Shown piece after piece: positions 23,338-33,890 of a DNA stretch of 64,000 nucleotides; the stretch's first letter is position 1, and each line of letters starts with the position of its first letter. This DNA comes from Tipula vernalis (lineage: Eukaryota > Arthropoda > Insecta > Diptera > Tipulidae), in NCBI GenBank assembly GCA_958295665.1, contig OY282559.1, forward strand, positions 268,746,057 to 268,810,056, written 5' to 3'. The translations under genes and the position numbers were made by a program. The notes under the pieces were generated by a model. It was not told the origin of the DNA. It searched no databases and worked only from the letters and a program-made list of their open reading frames with translations.

Positions 23338-23498
23338 TACAGGATGAGGCGAAAGTCATGATCTTTTTTTTTAAAAATAGACCGAAAATTCTTTTTTTAT
23401 TTTTGTTTGCATTTACTTTTTAAAAAAATTACAAAAAAAAATTAAATTATAAAATATTGAATTTTAAAAATCGTTCTTGACTTTTGCCTCACTCTGTA
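23338..23498. mobile_element. mariner/Tc1-type MITE, TA TSD
   Basis: A 157-bp element (23340-23496) has ends CAGGATGAGGCGAAAGTCA and its near reverse complement TGACTTTTGCCTCACTCTG (17 of 21 or so positions match), flanked by TA on both sides (23338-23339, 23497-23498). The interior is AT-rich and non-coding. It is nested in the Harbinger transposon and so younger than it. Confidence 0.8.
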
Positions 23499-23992
23499 CA
23501 AGAAAAAACTTATTTGTGTTCGTCGTTCGTTGTATTGTTTTTGCGTTTTTATCGTCCATTCTGAACATCAATTTCCTTTGATGTACCGCTCTTGGAGCGA
23601 ACGCAAGCGAATGCGAATCGAACATTCGGTTCGCGATTACGTCATAGTACACCCCAGTTGTACTTTGCGTGAGCAATCGAGAAATTTTGCTTGAGATGGC
23701 ACGTTAAAACATGAAATAGAAGTATAAAACATAAAAAAACAAAATCTTCGGCTTTTTAAATTGGTTTTTCATTGGAGTAAATTACAATGTTCGCACTTTT
23801 TTCGTTCTTTTTTTACGAATTATGGTATAAAGTGATGATCACGGTGAGGTATAAGAGAGCATCACCGTGATTGATTATTGATCGCTCTTAGAGCACTTAG
23901 TCGTGCAACAGGGACATTAAGTGAATTTGTGTTCGGTGTTCGCTGTTCACTTGAAATTCGGTGTTCGTTCGCTCAATGTGTACGCGGCTTAA

Positions 23993-25193
23993 TAATAATA
24001 AAATAGAATTGATCGACGCGATACCTGCATGTGAACGTCGATACTAACCTTCGAGTAATTTGTTCGAACTAATCTGCACTTTTTGGGGAATTTGAAGTTT
24101 TTGGCACTATTCTAGATTGTGAGTTCACGAAATAAACATTAAATTAAAAATTAATAATAAAATAAATAATCCAATATTGTATAAAGTTTTTGCTAAAATT
24201 GTAATTTATAATTCATTCATTAAATACAAGAAAATAAATACAATTAACAATAGTGGTGGCTTATACGAATTGTGTAAATAATTATTTTTATAAGCAATTC
24301 TTCGCATCACGTGTAAATGGTGACTAAAATCTTCGGCCATATTAGAAATAAATAATCATCACTTTCACATTCAATTTGGTCCTTCGAGCTTCGAGCCTGA
24401 GGTTAATTGAAATACTTCGTTTGCAGTGAAAGTTGGGAAAATCATCGGCCATAGTGGCAATATTAAAACCAACATTCACAGGTCCCAACCATTTGATCTA
24501 AGGTATCGACACAAGACTTGGTTTTATTGTAATAGTTGATCATTTCAGGTAAACATTTTGCATCCGTGGAAGCAGTTGTGCGATGAAATGTGCTCAAAAC
24601 TGTAGCATTTCTAAATTTTTTTGGAACATATTACACCAACGATATATTTTCGTAAAAATAAAAGTTGCTCGAAAATACGGGGCGCCGACGTAATTCCTGT
24701 TTTGTGACGACTATTAAAAATGTTTTATTTGAGCGTGTTGTTTAAAATATAATTGTTCCAACAATTATATTTTTATGTTTGAATAGTTCTTTAGCCAAGG
24801 TGAGAGTTGTAAAAATTTATCGCACGCGATATTATGACCCTTAAGTATTTTACTAGATCTAGCATCGCTTTCTGACCCTGATTTGTTGCAGATGCTGAAT
24901 TTGGTTCTTTTCCAGTGTATACCTGCATGTTTCAAGTAAATTTCGAGGTTATATCACATAAAAACCATATTTATTTTAATACCATATTTTGCTGGATTAG
25001 ATGGTATATAATGCTTGAAAGGACAACGCCCACGAAAAGCCGACAATTGCTCTGCCCTCAGTCTGCCCTTTTAATCATCCAAACAGATTATCAATAGATT
25101 CCCCGTTAAACTTGTAAACCCCTGCCAAAAATTAGGGTTCCTATGTAGACCTGAATGATATTGTCGAGATCATTCCAATTCTCACCAATAGGT
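23993..25193. other. AT-rich spacer
   Basis: I see no gene or paired repeat here. It could hold diverged parts of the Gypsy element that follows. Confidence 0.35.
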
Positions 25194-25603
25194 TGTAGCG
25201 ACTCGCTCGTTTATACATATATTACATTCAAACATTCATTCATATATTCACACATTCACTCATCGACACAATCTTACACCAGTCAGCTTGAACGCACCCA
25301 CACGTACTCAATCGAACGCATCCGCACAACATTAGGTTGGCAGCATGACATGCTGCATGTTATGTCAAAAACAAAAAATAAAAAAAACTTTATAAAAACA
25401 GAGTTTATTCGAAGCAAGTTTCTTTACGATACACACGCATCAGAAAATAAACAGAAAATATAGAAAATAATAAAATCATTCGGTTCGCCATTTTATTTTA
25501 ATCGCGCCTAATAACCAAAAATAATTATTTGCTCTCTTACAAGAGTTTGGTTTTGGAAATAAAAATTAATTAGATTTTTTTCAGGTCATTATGGATCAAA
25601 AGA

Positions 25604-25987
25604 TTGCCCGGGAATATCAAGATCGCAAAGGCGGCACAACAGGATGCTACCCCTCTTGATGACCTCGCACGTACAGCCGATAAAATGTATGAGGCAATCG
25701 GGCCTAAGCAGCAAATCTCGGCTATTTTTCCAGCTAGCTCAACGGTGCGAAGACCTTCGGGTCGAGACGAACATCGTCCCACCACTAGCTCACAATCACT
25801 CGAGGACCGAATCAATCGGCTCGAGTCCAAAATAAATAACCTACTCAACACGAACAGGAGCCGATCACAAAATAGACAATCTTCGTCACGAAGCCGTCAA
25901 ACACAGTCGCGCAGACCCAGCACACACAGCCAACATGGCATGTGCTGGTATCACTATAAATATGGGAAAAATGCGCAAAATTCTTAA
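25604..25987 (+). pseudogene. Gypsy gag C-terminal region
   Basis: The frame gives DDLARTADKMYEAIG, a coiled segment SLEDRINRLESKINNLL, an Arg/Ser/Gln-rich basic stretch and MCWYHYKYGKNAQNS. The last corresponds to the CWYH-x-KFG signature that closes gag and precedes the protease in this Gypsy clade; the second cysteine of the normal pattern is missing and a stop follows. The N-terminal capsid part is absent or unreadable. Confidence 0.6.
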
Positions 25988-26119
25988 GCCCCTGCAAATT
26001 CGGCCCAAGCTCAAGCAAATCTATGAACAACATGGAGGTGGACAATGAAAATAAAAAAAACGATTAAACCACCGGGTCGAGACGGCAACGCAAAACACCC
26101 ACAAAACAAGCCGTCTATT

Positions 26120-27837
26120 CATATATGACGAAACAAACCACCTGACTTTTCTAGATGACACTGGCGCTGACCTTTCGGTCATTCCAGCAAAACAATATAT
26201 GAATTCAATATTTTACAATAAATCAAACGATCTAGCCCTGTCGGCCGCCAATGGTTCAATTATCAATACCTATGGCACCAAGTTGCTACAGGTTAATATC
26301 GGACTCAAACGCACTTTCACCCATGCTTTTATCATAGCTTCGGTAAATCGTCCGATCATTAGCGCCGATTTTCTAAGCAAATTCGGACTTCTTGTCGATC
26401 TTAAAAACAAACGGCCTATTGATTCAGCGACAAGACTGTCAATCAATGCCACAATGGTTCGCGTCGACACACCGACTCCAACCCTTTTCGCGATCGACAA
26501 CGGCTATGACACTCTCCTAAAGAAATTTCCTTCTTTGATAGCAGAGCCAAACTATAAAATGCCAGTCCGTCACAACGTGGTCCATCACATTGTCACAGCA
26601 GAACATCTGCCTTTGTGAAGACCACGCTGGCTAGATCCCCTCCGTCACAAAGCCGCTTTCACCGAATTCCTGCACATGGTGGAATTAGGAATTTGTAGGC
26701 CATCTGCATCTTCCGTATCTTGTCCACTTCACATGGTGAGAAAAAAAGATTAAGATTGGAGACCATACGGGGATTATCGCAGACTAAATATGGTCACAAC
26801 ACCTGACCGATACCCGATACCCCACATTCAAAACTTATCCATACTTTTACATGGATGCATAATATTTTCCAAGATTGATCTAGTCAGAGCTTATCACTTA
26901 ATTCCCGTCGCACCTGAAGACGTTCATAAAACGTCTCTAAACTTCGTTTTATCAACGAAGTCGTTCACGATCTTGATTTCGTTTTCGTCTACATTGACGA
27001 TATTCTTGTGGCTTCACAAACTGAGGAGCAACACAAAAAGCATCTGGAACAACTTTTCCACAAACTGACGCAGTTTGACGTGCACATCAAGAGTGTAAAA
27101 TGCGTCTTTGGCGCAACCTCTCTTGATTTCCTCAGCCACAAGACACTCCTAATGGTATTATGCCGTCGGAAGAACGAATTAACGCCATTAGGGAATTCCC
27201 CGCTCCAAACTCAATCAAACACATTCAGCGTTTTGTCGGTATGGTAAATTACTACCACCGATTCACACCAAAACTAGCTGAAACATTCGCCCCAATTCAT
27301 ACACACTTAGAAGACCTACTCAGAAAGCCTAAGACACCCAAGAACTTTTCTTGGCCCGACGAATGTCAACATTCATTCTCGACGATTAAAATTGAATTAG
27401 CGAAAACAACACATCTGACACATCCACTGAGTGACTCAAAGCTCAGCTTAACAACGGACGCATCAAACACTGCTGTAGGTGCTGTACTGCAACAGTACAA
27501 TAAGAAGTGTTGGGAGCCCTTGGGATTTTTCTCAAAAAAACTCTCGGATGCAGAAAAGAAATATTCTGCATTCGATCGGGAATTACTCGCAATCTATCTG
27601 GCAGTCAAACACTTCAGATATTTTGTTGATGGTCGGGACTTCACCATTTGTACCGACCAAAAACCACTGACTAGAGCAATTCAATCAAAAACTGAACTTA
27701 ATCCAAGGAAATCACGTCACTTGGATTACATCAGTCAATTTACAACGGACATCCAACATGTTCACGGACCTGACAACGTTGTCGCGGACACACAATCCCA
27801 CACATTGAGACTCAAATCGACTTACAAAAAATTGTAA
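26120..27837 (+). pseudogene. Gypsy pol: protease, RT, RNase H
   Basis: The aspartic protease shows LDDTGADLSVIP (about 26152-26190) and ISADFLSKFGLLVD. RT begins MPVRHNVVHHI, has a stop at 26616-26618, then [24 protein letters not shown] and KTSLNF. A deletion then removes the palm segment just before [10 protein letters not shown] (about 26988). The RT end and RNase H are intact in 27160-27837: RFVGMVNYYHRFTP, LTTDASNTAVGAVLQQ, YSAFDRELLAIYLAVKHFRY and FTICTDQKPL, and the connector starts HLDYISQFTTDIQHV. At least three frame breaks are present. The RNase H part is notably well kept. Confidence 0.85.
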
Positions 27838-27965
27838 CCACACAAAAAGCTGACTTAGAACTTCAGAATTTATTTTCCGGTTCCGAACGTCATACTAGTT
27901 CATCAATGAAACTAGAGCTTTTCAAACTACCTGGCCTCGAAATCGTCTGCGAAACATCCATTGCC

Positions 27966-28410
27966 GCATCTACAGTTGAGCAACGCAAGATATATGCGAT
28001 GAATTACGCGCAACATGCTCCACAATCAAGAGAAAACATCATCTTTATTGATGAATCAGGATTCAACTACCACCTTCGATGAAGCAAGGCGCGATCGCGG
28101 ATAAGTACGGCGGCACACGTAGTGGTTTCTACCATAAGACGCCGTAACGTATCACTCATCGCTGCCATGAACATAAATAGAGTAGAGTATCACAAAATAA
28201 TTGGCAACTCATCAGTTAATTCAAATATATTTTGTGAATTTCTTAATGAATTATTTACAAAACTCCGAACTTTATCTATAATAAATTCTTGGTTGGTGCT
28301 TGACAATGCAAGAATTCATAAGACCCAGGAAGTTCGTGAGTTTGTGGATCAGTCAGGCCATCATTTAGTTTTTCTCTCGCCTTACTCGCCCATGCTCAAC
28401 CCTATTATTA
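27966..28410 (+). pseudogene. Tc1/IS630-like DDE transposase fragment
   Basis: From about 27966 the reading becomes STVEQRKIYAMNYAQHAP and then IIFIDESGFNYHLR (first Asp), RRRNVSLIAAMNI, FCEFLNELFTKLR, WLVLDNARIHKTQ (second Asp) and LVFLSPYSPMLNPI. This is a DDE_3 (Tc1/IS630) catalytic domain. The acidic third residue normally after NPI is lost, because the sequence turns into an AT-palindromic run. An internal frameshift lies near 28083-28120. The N-terminal helix-turn-helix part is absent. It abuts the Gypsy connector with no visible element end, so the junction probably reflects a deletion or recombination. Confidence 0.75.
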
Positions 28411-28599
28411 TATTATGTATTATAATATTAATAACCAATAAAATGTTTTTATTATGAATTTTAATTTGGCAGTTTGAATTTGATTTGGAAAAGGATGAAA
28501 ATGTTTTGTAAAAGGTTGAATTTGGAGTGCAAAACCGTAAAAGAATAAAACAATAAAAACAACAAATTTTGTTTTTGTTCCAAAAAATTTTATCTTAAA
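28411..28599. other. AT-rich spacer
   Basis: It starts with a short AT palindrome (TATTATATTATGTATTATAATA at 28406-28430 approximately) and otherwise holds no recognised feature. Confidence 0.4.
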
Positions 28600-30520
28600 T
28601 ATTTGAGATACATTCGTCGGAATATTTGAACACAAGCGATTCACGAGCACTTCTCGTATACGGCCTGATTCATTGAAGTTTCAACCATGAAAAACATAAT
28701 AAACTATGGAAAGCTTAGTATAACTATGAAGTTCCAGGCATAAGCTGGTCATTCAGAAACAATCTGTAATAAGCACATCTCAAAAGCGGCTAATATTATT
28801 TGAGAATGTTTCAAATATAAATATAAATCCTCTGTGCCTTAAAAATGGTAGTCTTTGCTCAAAATCATTTTATAATCATACATGTGCATTTGATTAATTT
28901 GCACAATGCTTATCTAACATAACATTGTCCATTCCAGAGTTGTTTAATTTCTCCTCTTGCAAATGGTGCCGAATTTTAAATCAAATTCACGAAAGAAACG
29001 AAGATACAGCAAATAGTATTTGGTTTGATTTGCTTTTAGATATTTATGGATTATCGAGTGACTGCGTATCGAATACATCAATTGTGTCCGATTTTTTTTT
29101 ACAGCAATATCCCGCTTCAACTGCTATTTTCAAATGCTCAAAATGTGAAAAGAGTAAAATTGAAAAAAAAAAATTAAAATCTTACCCTTCCTTTAACGTA
29201 ATTAAATACGATGAGTTAGGAATATCCGAAATCAAAAGTTGTTTAACTTTACTACCTTCAAGGTATTGCTGTGAACATTCAATGCAAGGAAAGACAAGTA
29301 TCAATAATCCCGGGAGGCACGCTCCAGTTCCTATTAGCCAAATTCCGATGAATTTGATCATAGAAGGTAAGCAATTTTTTTTTAATATGCTTGTGAACTA
29401 CATTTTAGGCTCCCAATTTTATAACGCTTGTTGCAAAAAAGGTAAAAATTGGGAAATTTATGATGACATGACTGGTTTAACCACTAAAATTAGAAACATC
29501 CACGCTACAAAGGTTCAACCACATTTAGTGTTTTATACTGCCCAAATAAATTGGCGTCCTATTTGATAGACATTAAGTTGTATAATAAATTAACAAATTT
29601 AAAATAGAACAACCGTTACGCAAACAGAAACTATCCCAATATTTTCAATTTAGTAAATCAGAAAAATAAAGAGGCCAATCTCTCATAACATATGTACTGA
29701 AAAAAGTAGAAATATCATTCCCCACTGCCCGTACTCTAGCCCAATGGTCAAGAGTTACACAAATGTATTACTCTTCAAAAATGAGTACCCTCCATGAGTT
29801 CAGGGTTAACCAGGAAATCAGCAAGGATCCTTACATAATTTGATGAAACTATTTTCTTACAGAATATTTGACATATTATCCACCGAAACCGTAACAATTG
29901 ACAAATACAGTATTAAAATTGTTATGTGAATAGCAAAGTTTATTATTTTTAAGAAAAGTGTGCTGTGAAAATTTTGATGTATTCTGACACATCCTTTAGC
30001 TTGCACGTTAAGTGACGACTGAACTGAATGCATAGTTCGTAAAGATTTACTCTTCTAGCTTGATTCAAATTTACGATTTTTAAATCACTCGCTGAACAGT
30101 TTTGTTTTGTAATCCGAGTCGGTTATAATTTTCCGCGCTTCTTGTTTGCCAAGAGTATTTGGCCACGATTCATAAATATATACTAATACTCATAATCATT
30201 ATGATTTGTAATTATACAGGGATTAATTTTATCTGTCTATATCTATTCAGACCACTTTATCTCAAAAATTCCAGATCGCGTAAGTCGCACAGAATATAGC
30301 TGAAACATCAATGAATCAGGCCATATATGAGAAGTGCTCGTGAATCACTTGTGTTAAAATATTCAGTTGACCATATCTCAAAAATTCCAGATACAATTTA
30401 CTTGAAAGTTGCATAAGATATAGCCGAAACCTCAATGAATCCGGCCGTATATGATGAGAAGTATCAGTGAAACTTTTGAGTTGAAATATTTATACGACTT
30501 TATCTAAAAGTTCTAGATAC
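28600..30520. mobile_element. TIR-flanked element carrying a USP-like gene (MULE-like)
   Basis: Arms of about 85 bp are inverted: 28600-28686 and 30299-30382, sharing TCAATGAATCAGGCC and GAGAAGTGCTCGTGAATC when the left arm is reverse-complemented. The right arm is tandemly duplicated: a second, diverged unit is at about 30422-30500 and a third begins at about 30490, period about 122 bp. The interior holds the USP-like pseudogene. Long, repeated inverted ends are compatible with a MULE or foldback element; outer borders and target-site duplication are not resolved. Confidence 0.6.
28862..29566 (+). pseudogene. USP-like (deubiquitinase-fold) protein
   Basis: Reading upstream of 28925 in frame gives SFYNHTCAFD, a USP Cys box with the would-be nucleophile Cys at 28883-28885, then a TAA stop (28895-28897), and then 213 open codons. 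The frame holds a C-x2-C pair (KCSKCEK, about residue 71) and a second CC (about 115), like the USP zinc ribbon. It ends with GSQFYNACCKKGKNWEIYDDM and ATKVQPHLVFYT. In active members the box before WExYDDL starts with a catalytic His; here Phe/Gln occupies that place, so the copy would be inactive even without the stop. I recall this USP-like module fused behind a MULE-type transposase in insect elements, which would match the relic at 421-1800. No host USP has this arrangement as far as I know. Confidence 0.6.
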
Positions 30521-30594
30521 ATACGAGTATATGTATGTATATACAATTTTTTGTTCAACGAATTAATGTTACTAAAAAAATTATTTGCATTATT

Positions 30595-30950
30595 TCGGGC
30601 TGACAGTTAAAAATATCACGATAGTTAATCGTGATAGTAAGTTCTGTCGCTATTGTGACATTTTTTTCGGGCTGACAGTTAAAAATATCACGATAGTAAA
30701 TTCTGTCGCTATTGTGACATTTTTTCGGGCTGACGGTTAAAAATATCACGATAGTTGATCGTGATAGTAAATTCTGTCGGTATTATGACTTTTTTTTGGG
30801 CTGACAGTTAAAAATATCACGATAGTTGATCATGATAGTAAATTCTGTCGCTATTGTGACATTTTTTTGGGCTGACAGTTAAAAATATCACGATAGTTGA
30901 TTGTGATACTAAATTCTGGCGCAATTGTGACATTTTTTCGGGCTGAGAGT
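30595..30950 (+). repeat. 72-bp minisatellite, six units
   Basis: Six tandem copies begin with TCGGGCTGACAGTTAAAAAT (or a one-base variant) at about 30595, 30667, 30725, 30795, 30867 and 30937. Each contains ATCACGATAGTTGATCGTGAT, an internal near-palindrome, except unit 2, which lacks about 14 bp of it. The last unit is diverged. Spurious frames run through it on the minus strand. Confidence 0.9.
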
Positions 30951-31320
30951 AAAAGCTGTCGCGATAGAGATAGTTTAGTGTTGCCATCGTGTTTTTTTTT
31001 CGGAATGAGTTTCGGGCTTACTTCACATTCATTAGAATTGGGACTCCTATAAGAAGGAACTAAGGATTGATAAAAGCGAGTTTGGAGACTCTTCGGTGAT
31101 AAAATGGAAGTGGTCTTCGAAACTTCTCACCTTGTGAAGATTCTTCAAAAGTACAACCACCAGTTTTTGATGTGAAAACATCTTAGGGGGAAAGGGGGGG
31201 GGAGGGAAGGGGGAAGGATGAGTCAAAAATTGCAAAATCCATATACGAGAAAAAAGAACACAAAATAGACCGAACTCGTAGACTCGGGTGGTCGGGAATT
31301 TAAAGGGCATCGTAAAATTC
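30951..31320. other. Spacer with G-rich tract
   Basis: No gene is seen. At 31183-31217 a purine run with many GGGG blocks could form a G-quadruplex. The minus-strand frame here is its C-rich shadow. Confidence 0.5.
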
Positions 31321-31375
31321 TAGTCATATTCAAAACACAAGGGTCTAGCCAGACCCCACCCACATATGAAAATAT

Positions 31376-31820
31376 TGTTACATTTTTGCCTTGTCAATTA
31401 AGGTTCGTATCACAAGATTGTGAATAATACAAAGTCAATTCAATTTATCACCAACGAATTTATTTATTTCACAACATTTATTACAACACAGTTTATCAAT
31501 AAAAATTCACCAAATCACTTTATATAAATTATTCTCAAATTTTATTGATCACTTTTACTTTTTATTTTACACTAAAACACTTTTTAAATCACTTTTTAAT
31601 TTCTTTTAATCTTTACATTATCGCTTACCAAATATTACTAATCTAATTCGACTTCGTTCGCCTTTTTATGTACACAAACCAAACTTCTAGAAATCTCAAG
31701 ATTTTCTAGTGTAGAAACATTACGTAACAATTTTTATCATGGAAAATTCCATTTTAGTACAGTTAAACATTGAGCTATTAATTTAACTTCTTCTATTTCA
31801 CACTAGGTGTCATCGTCACA
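31376..31820 (-). repeat. Solo LTR A (17.6/297-like), ATAT TSD
   Basis: The 445-bp segment runs TGTTAC...GTCACA on the plus strand and is flanked by ATAT at 31372-31375 and 31821-31824. Its reverse complement aligns along its whole length with 43724-44168 (TGTGACGGTGACACC...AAACGTAACA), which is exactly the same length and also flanked by ATAT. Shared blocks include AATGGAATTTTCCATGATAA, CAAACTTCT-type and AAGGCGAACGAAGTCGAATT. A 4-bp ATAT duplication is typical of the 17.6/297/Tom Gypsy group. No internal coding region remains, so it is a product of LTR-LTR recombination. Confidence 0.85.
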
Positions 31821-32117
31821 ATATACTAAATTTTATGTATCTGTTCTCACTGTATATATATCTCTCCGGAGCTCCCGTTATTTATCCGTTTTTGATTATT
31901 GTGCTTTGTATTTTAGCACGTGCAGTGTCATAATCTCTTCGAATTTTGTGCTGAAAACAGTATGTAAAGGTTTTTTTTTCTGGGAATTTTCTGTTTGATA
32001 AAATATTATTAGTTTCGTAATTAGTTTAGCGTTTTAATTTCTGTTTTATAATTCAACAAGAAGCAGGTGATATATTTGTTTTATTTGAATCAACAATAGA
32101 CGAATTTGGAGAAGGAA

Positions 32118-33890
32118 TGGACGAGGTGGACAAAGTTTACCAAACACGTTCTCGGTTTGACACAAGGTTCTATGAACATGTTGCGGTTGCCTTAGCTAAC
32201 GATCTTGAACGAGAACGAGCAACGGAGTAAGAAGAAGACGTTGATATTTTTGCTGTTGAAGCAGATTCCAACGAAGATGCTGATTATATACCAAATGAAG
32301 ATGACGCATCGAAGATAGAAACAGAGCAGGTATTAGAGATTCAAGAGGCGTATGACAGCGAAGATAATGAAATACTATCAACAACTGAAATTCAAACGGC
32401 AGTTGAAGTACATCAAGTAGACGAACTGCAGCAAGCAGCCGAAACGCAGTCAACAAATGAAATGCAGACCGATATGCGGGAAGCTATGAATTTAGTGCAC
32501 ACATTGAACTTGTTCGGGAAAGACACGTATCAATAATGTTATGAGGTTTAGTGGAGGGCCTGCTTCTACAAACGCGGTACCAATAGAAGTGTTTAAAAGT
32601 TAATTAAGTTTTCTAACACTAACAACGTGTTTATCATAATAAAGGGAACAAATCGGTATTCGAATGATAAAATTAATCAATGGAATACTAAAAATCTAAC
32701 CAGAAACAAAAAGGTATGGAAGGAGTTCAAGGAAATTGAACTAAATGCATTTATTAGTATACTCTTAGCTACTGGCGTAAGCCATAATAATTTGCAACAT
32801 GCGAGTTTTCTGTGGAAAACGATGAACCTTCCCATTTTTAGGGCAAAAATGTCATACCGCCGTTTGATTGCTCTGCCACGTATTTACGATTTGATGATAG
32901 CCGTACCCGTAATTTTTGTCTACAATCCGATAAAGCTGCACCAATTAGGGATATATGGAATTTTTTAAACGAGAATTTGCAAGGGAATTATCGACCACAT
33001 AGTGATATTACCATAGACGAACAATTGTTTCCATATCGTAGGAGGACGAAGTTCACTCAGTACATACCATGTAAGCCTGCGAGGAATGGAATTAAAGTAT
33101 GGTGGGCATGTGATGAAAAAACACACTATCCACTACAAGGAAATATTTATAAGGGTAAAGTTGCAGGTGCAGAATGGGCCGTTGACCAAGAACAAAATGA
33201 AATGTTGCGTTTGGCGTCTAGGTATTCGAACTCGGGAAGGACAATCGTGGCCAATAATTTGTTTAGTACCTTACAAGAATGTAAACGCCTCATAGAGATC
33301 GGTCTAGGTTTTGTAGGTACGCTGCGAAGCAACAAAACACAAATTCCTCCTGAAATGAAAAAAAAATTCCTCACGGCCAATACATACCTCAATATTTAGG
33401 AATCACGAAAATAAAGTAGTCGTCGACGCAATGGACCAAATGTTAAGCCATTTGACCACAAAACGACGAACAAAAAGGTGGACTTTGGCATTATTTTATT
33501 AAATAATTGACATTATGGGATTGGCGAGTTATATCATCTGCAAAGAAGTTAACCATTATAAAAACACAGATGCTCGCAGGAAATTTTTATTCTCACTTTC
33601 AGAAACTCTAGTTTGTTCGCAAATAGACGCTCAGAAATAAAGCAATTTTCGTGTCAAATACCATAAAAAATTGATTAAGTTCCACTATTTTTTCAGCAAG
33701 CACCACCATCACCTTGTTTATGGCAACGATAAAAGATGCCGACGTCCTCCAAATGAAACGAGACTGTCGATTATACCATGAATACGACAAAGCCCGTCGC
33801 AAAACTCGCTTTTACTGTGTGAAACGTTCGACTCCAGTATGCCTGCAACACTCTTGAATGCTTCAAATGTACAAATGAAGAGGAACTTTA
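32118..33890 (+). pseudogene. piggyBac transposase
   Basis: The start is MDEVDKVYQTRSRFD at 32118, with an acidic N-terminal region (EEDVDIFAVEADSNEDADY) interrupted by a TAA at about 32228. The DDD domain reads NRYSNDKINQW, FISILLATGVSHNN and MSYRRLIALPRI, then after a break DITIDEQLFPYRRRTKFTQY (33005-33060), KVWWACDEKTHYPL, ASRYSNSGRTIVANNLF and FVGTLRSNKTQIPPEM; these contain the conserved catalytic Asp region and dimerisation core. The tail is frame-shifted but keeps traces of the cysteine-rich end near 33760-33860 (DCRLYHEYDKARRK, FYCVKRSTPVCLQHS). Four or more breaks show that it is dead. The central 140-residue frame is well preserved. Confidence 0.85.

Larger units (their letters stand above)
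20352..23992. mobile_element. Complete PIF/Harbinger transposon, TAA TSD
   Basis: Terminal inverted repeats begin AGCCGCGTACACATTGAGCG (20355, rightward) and the reverse complement ends at 23989. Identity holds for about 28 bp, followed by subterminal GCGAACA/GCGAATT repeats on both sides. Both ends are flanked by TAA (20352-20354 and 23990-23992), the 3-bp duplication typical of PIF/Harbinger. The 3635-bp element holds a DDE nuclease gene on the plus strand and a MADF-type DNA-binding gene on the minus strand, the usual two-protein set of this superfamily. A mariner-like MITE (23340-23496) and a hairpin (about 23231-23290) are nested in it. Coding damage makes it probably immobile now. Confidence 0.9.
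25194..27965 (+). mobile_element. Gypsy-type LTR retrotransposon, truncated
   Basis: The order is a possible 5' LTR (about 25194-25500, starting TGTAGCGACTCG and containing a CTTTATAAAA promoter-like box at about 25390), gag end, protease, reverse transcriptase and RNase H. The sequence stops in the connector and is replaced at about 27965 by a Tc1/IS630-like transposase. No integrase or 3' LTR was found. The LTR call is tentative because the partner LTR is absent. Confidence 0.75.

Noticed and set aside
30555..30749. Minus-strand frame with repeated IFNCQPE
   Set aside because: It is a translation of the 72-bp minisatellite.
31047..31310. 87-codon minus-strand frame with a proline run
   Set aside because: It is produced by the G-rich tract on the plus strand.
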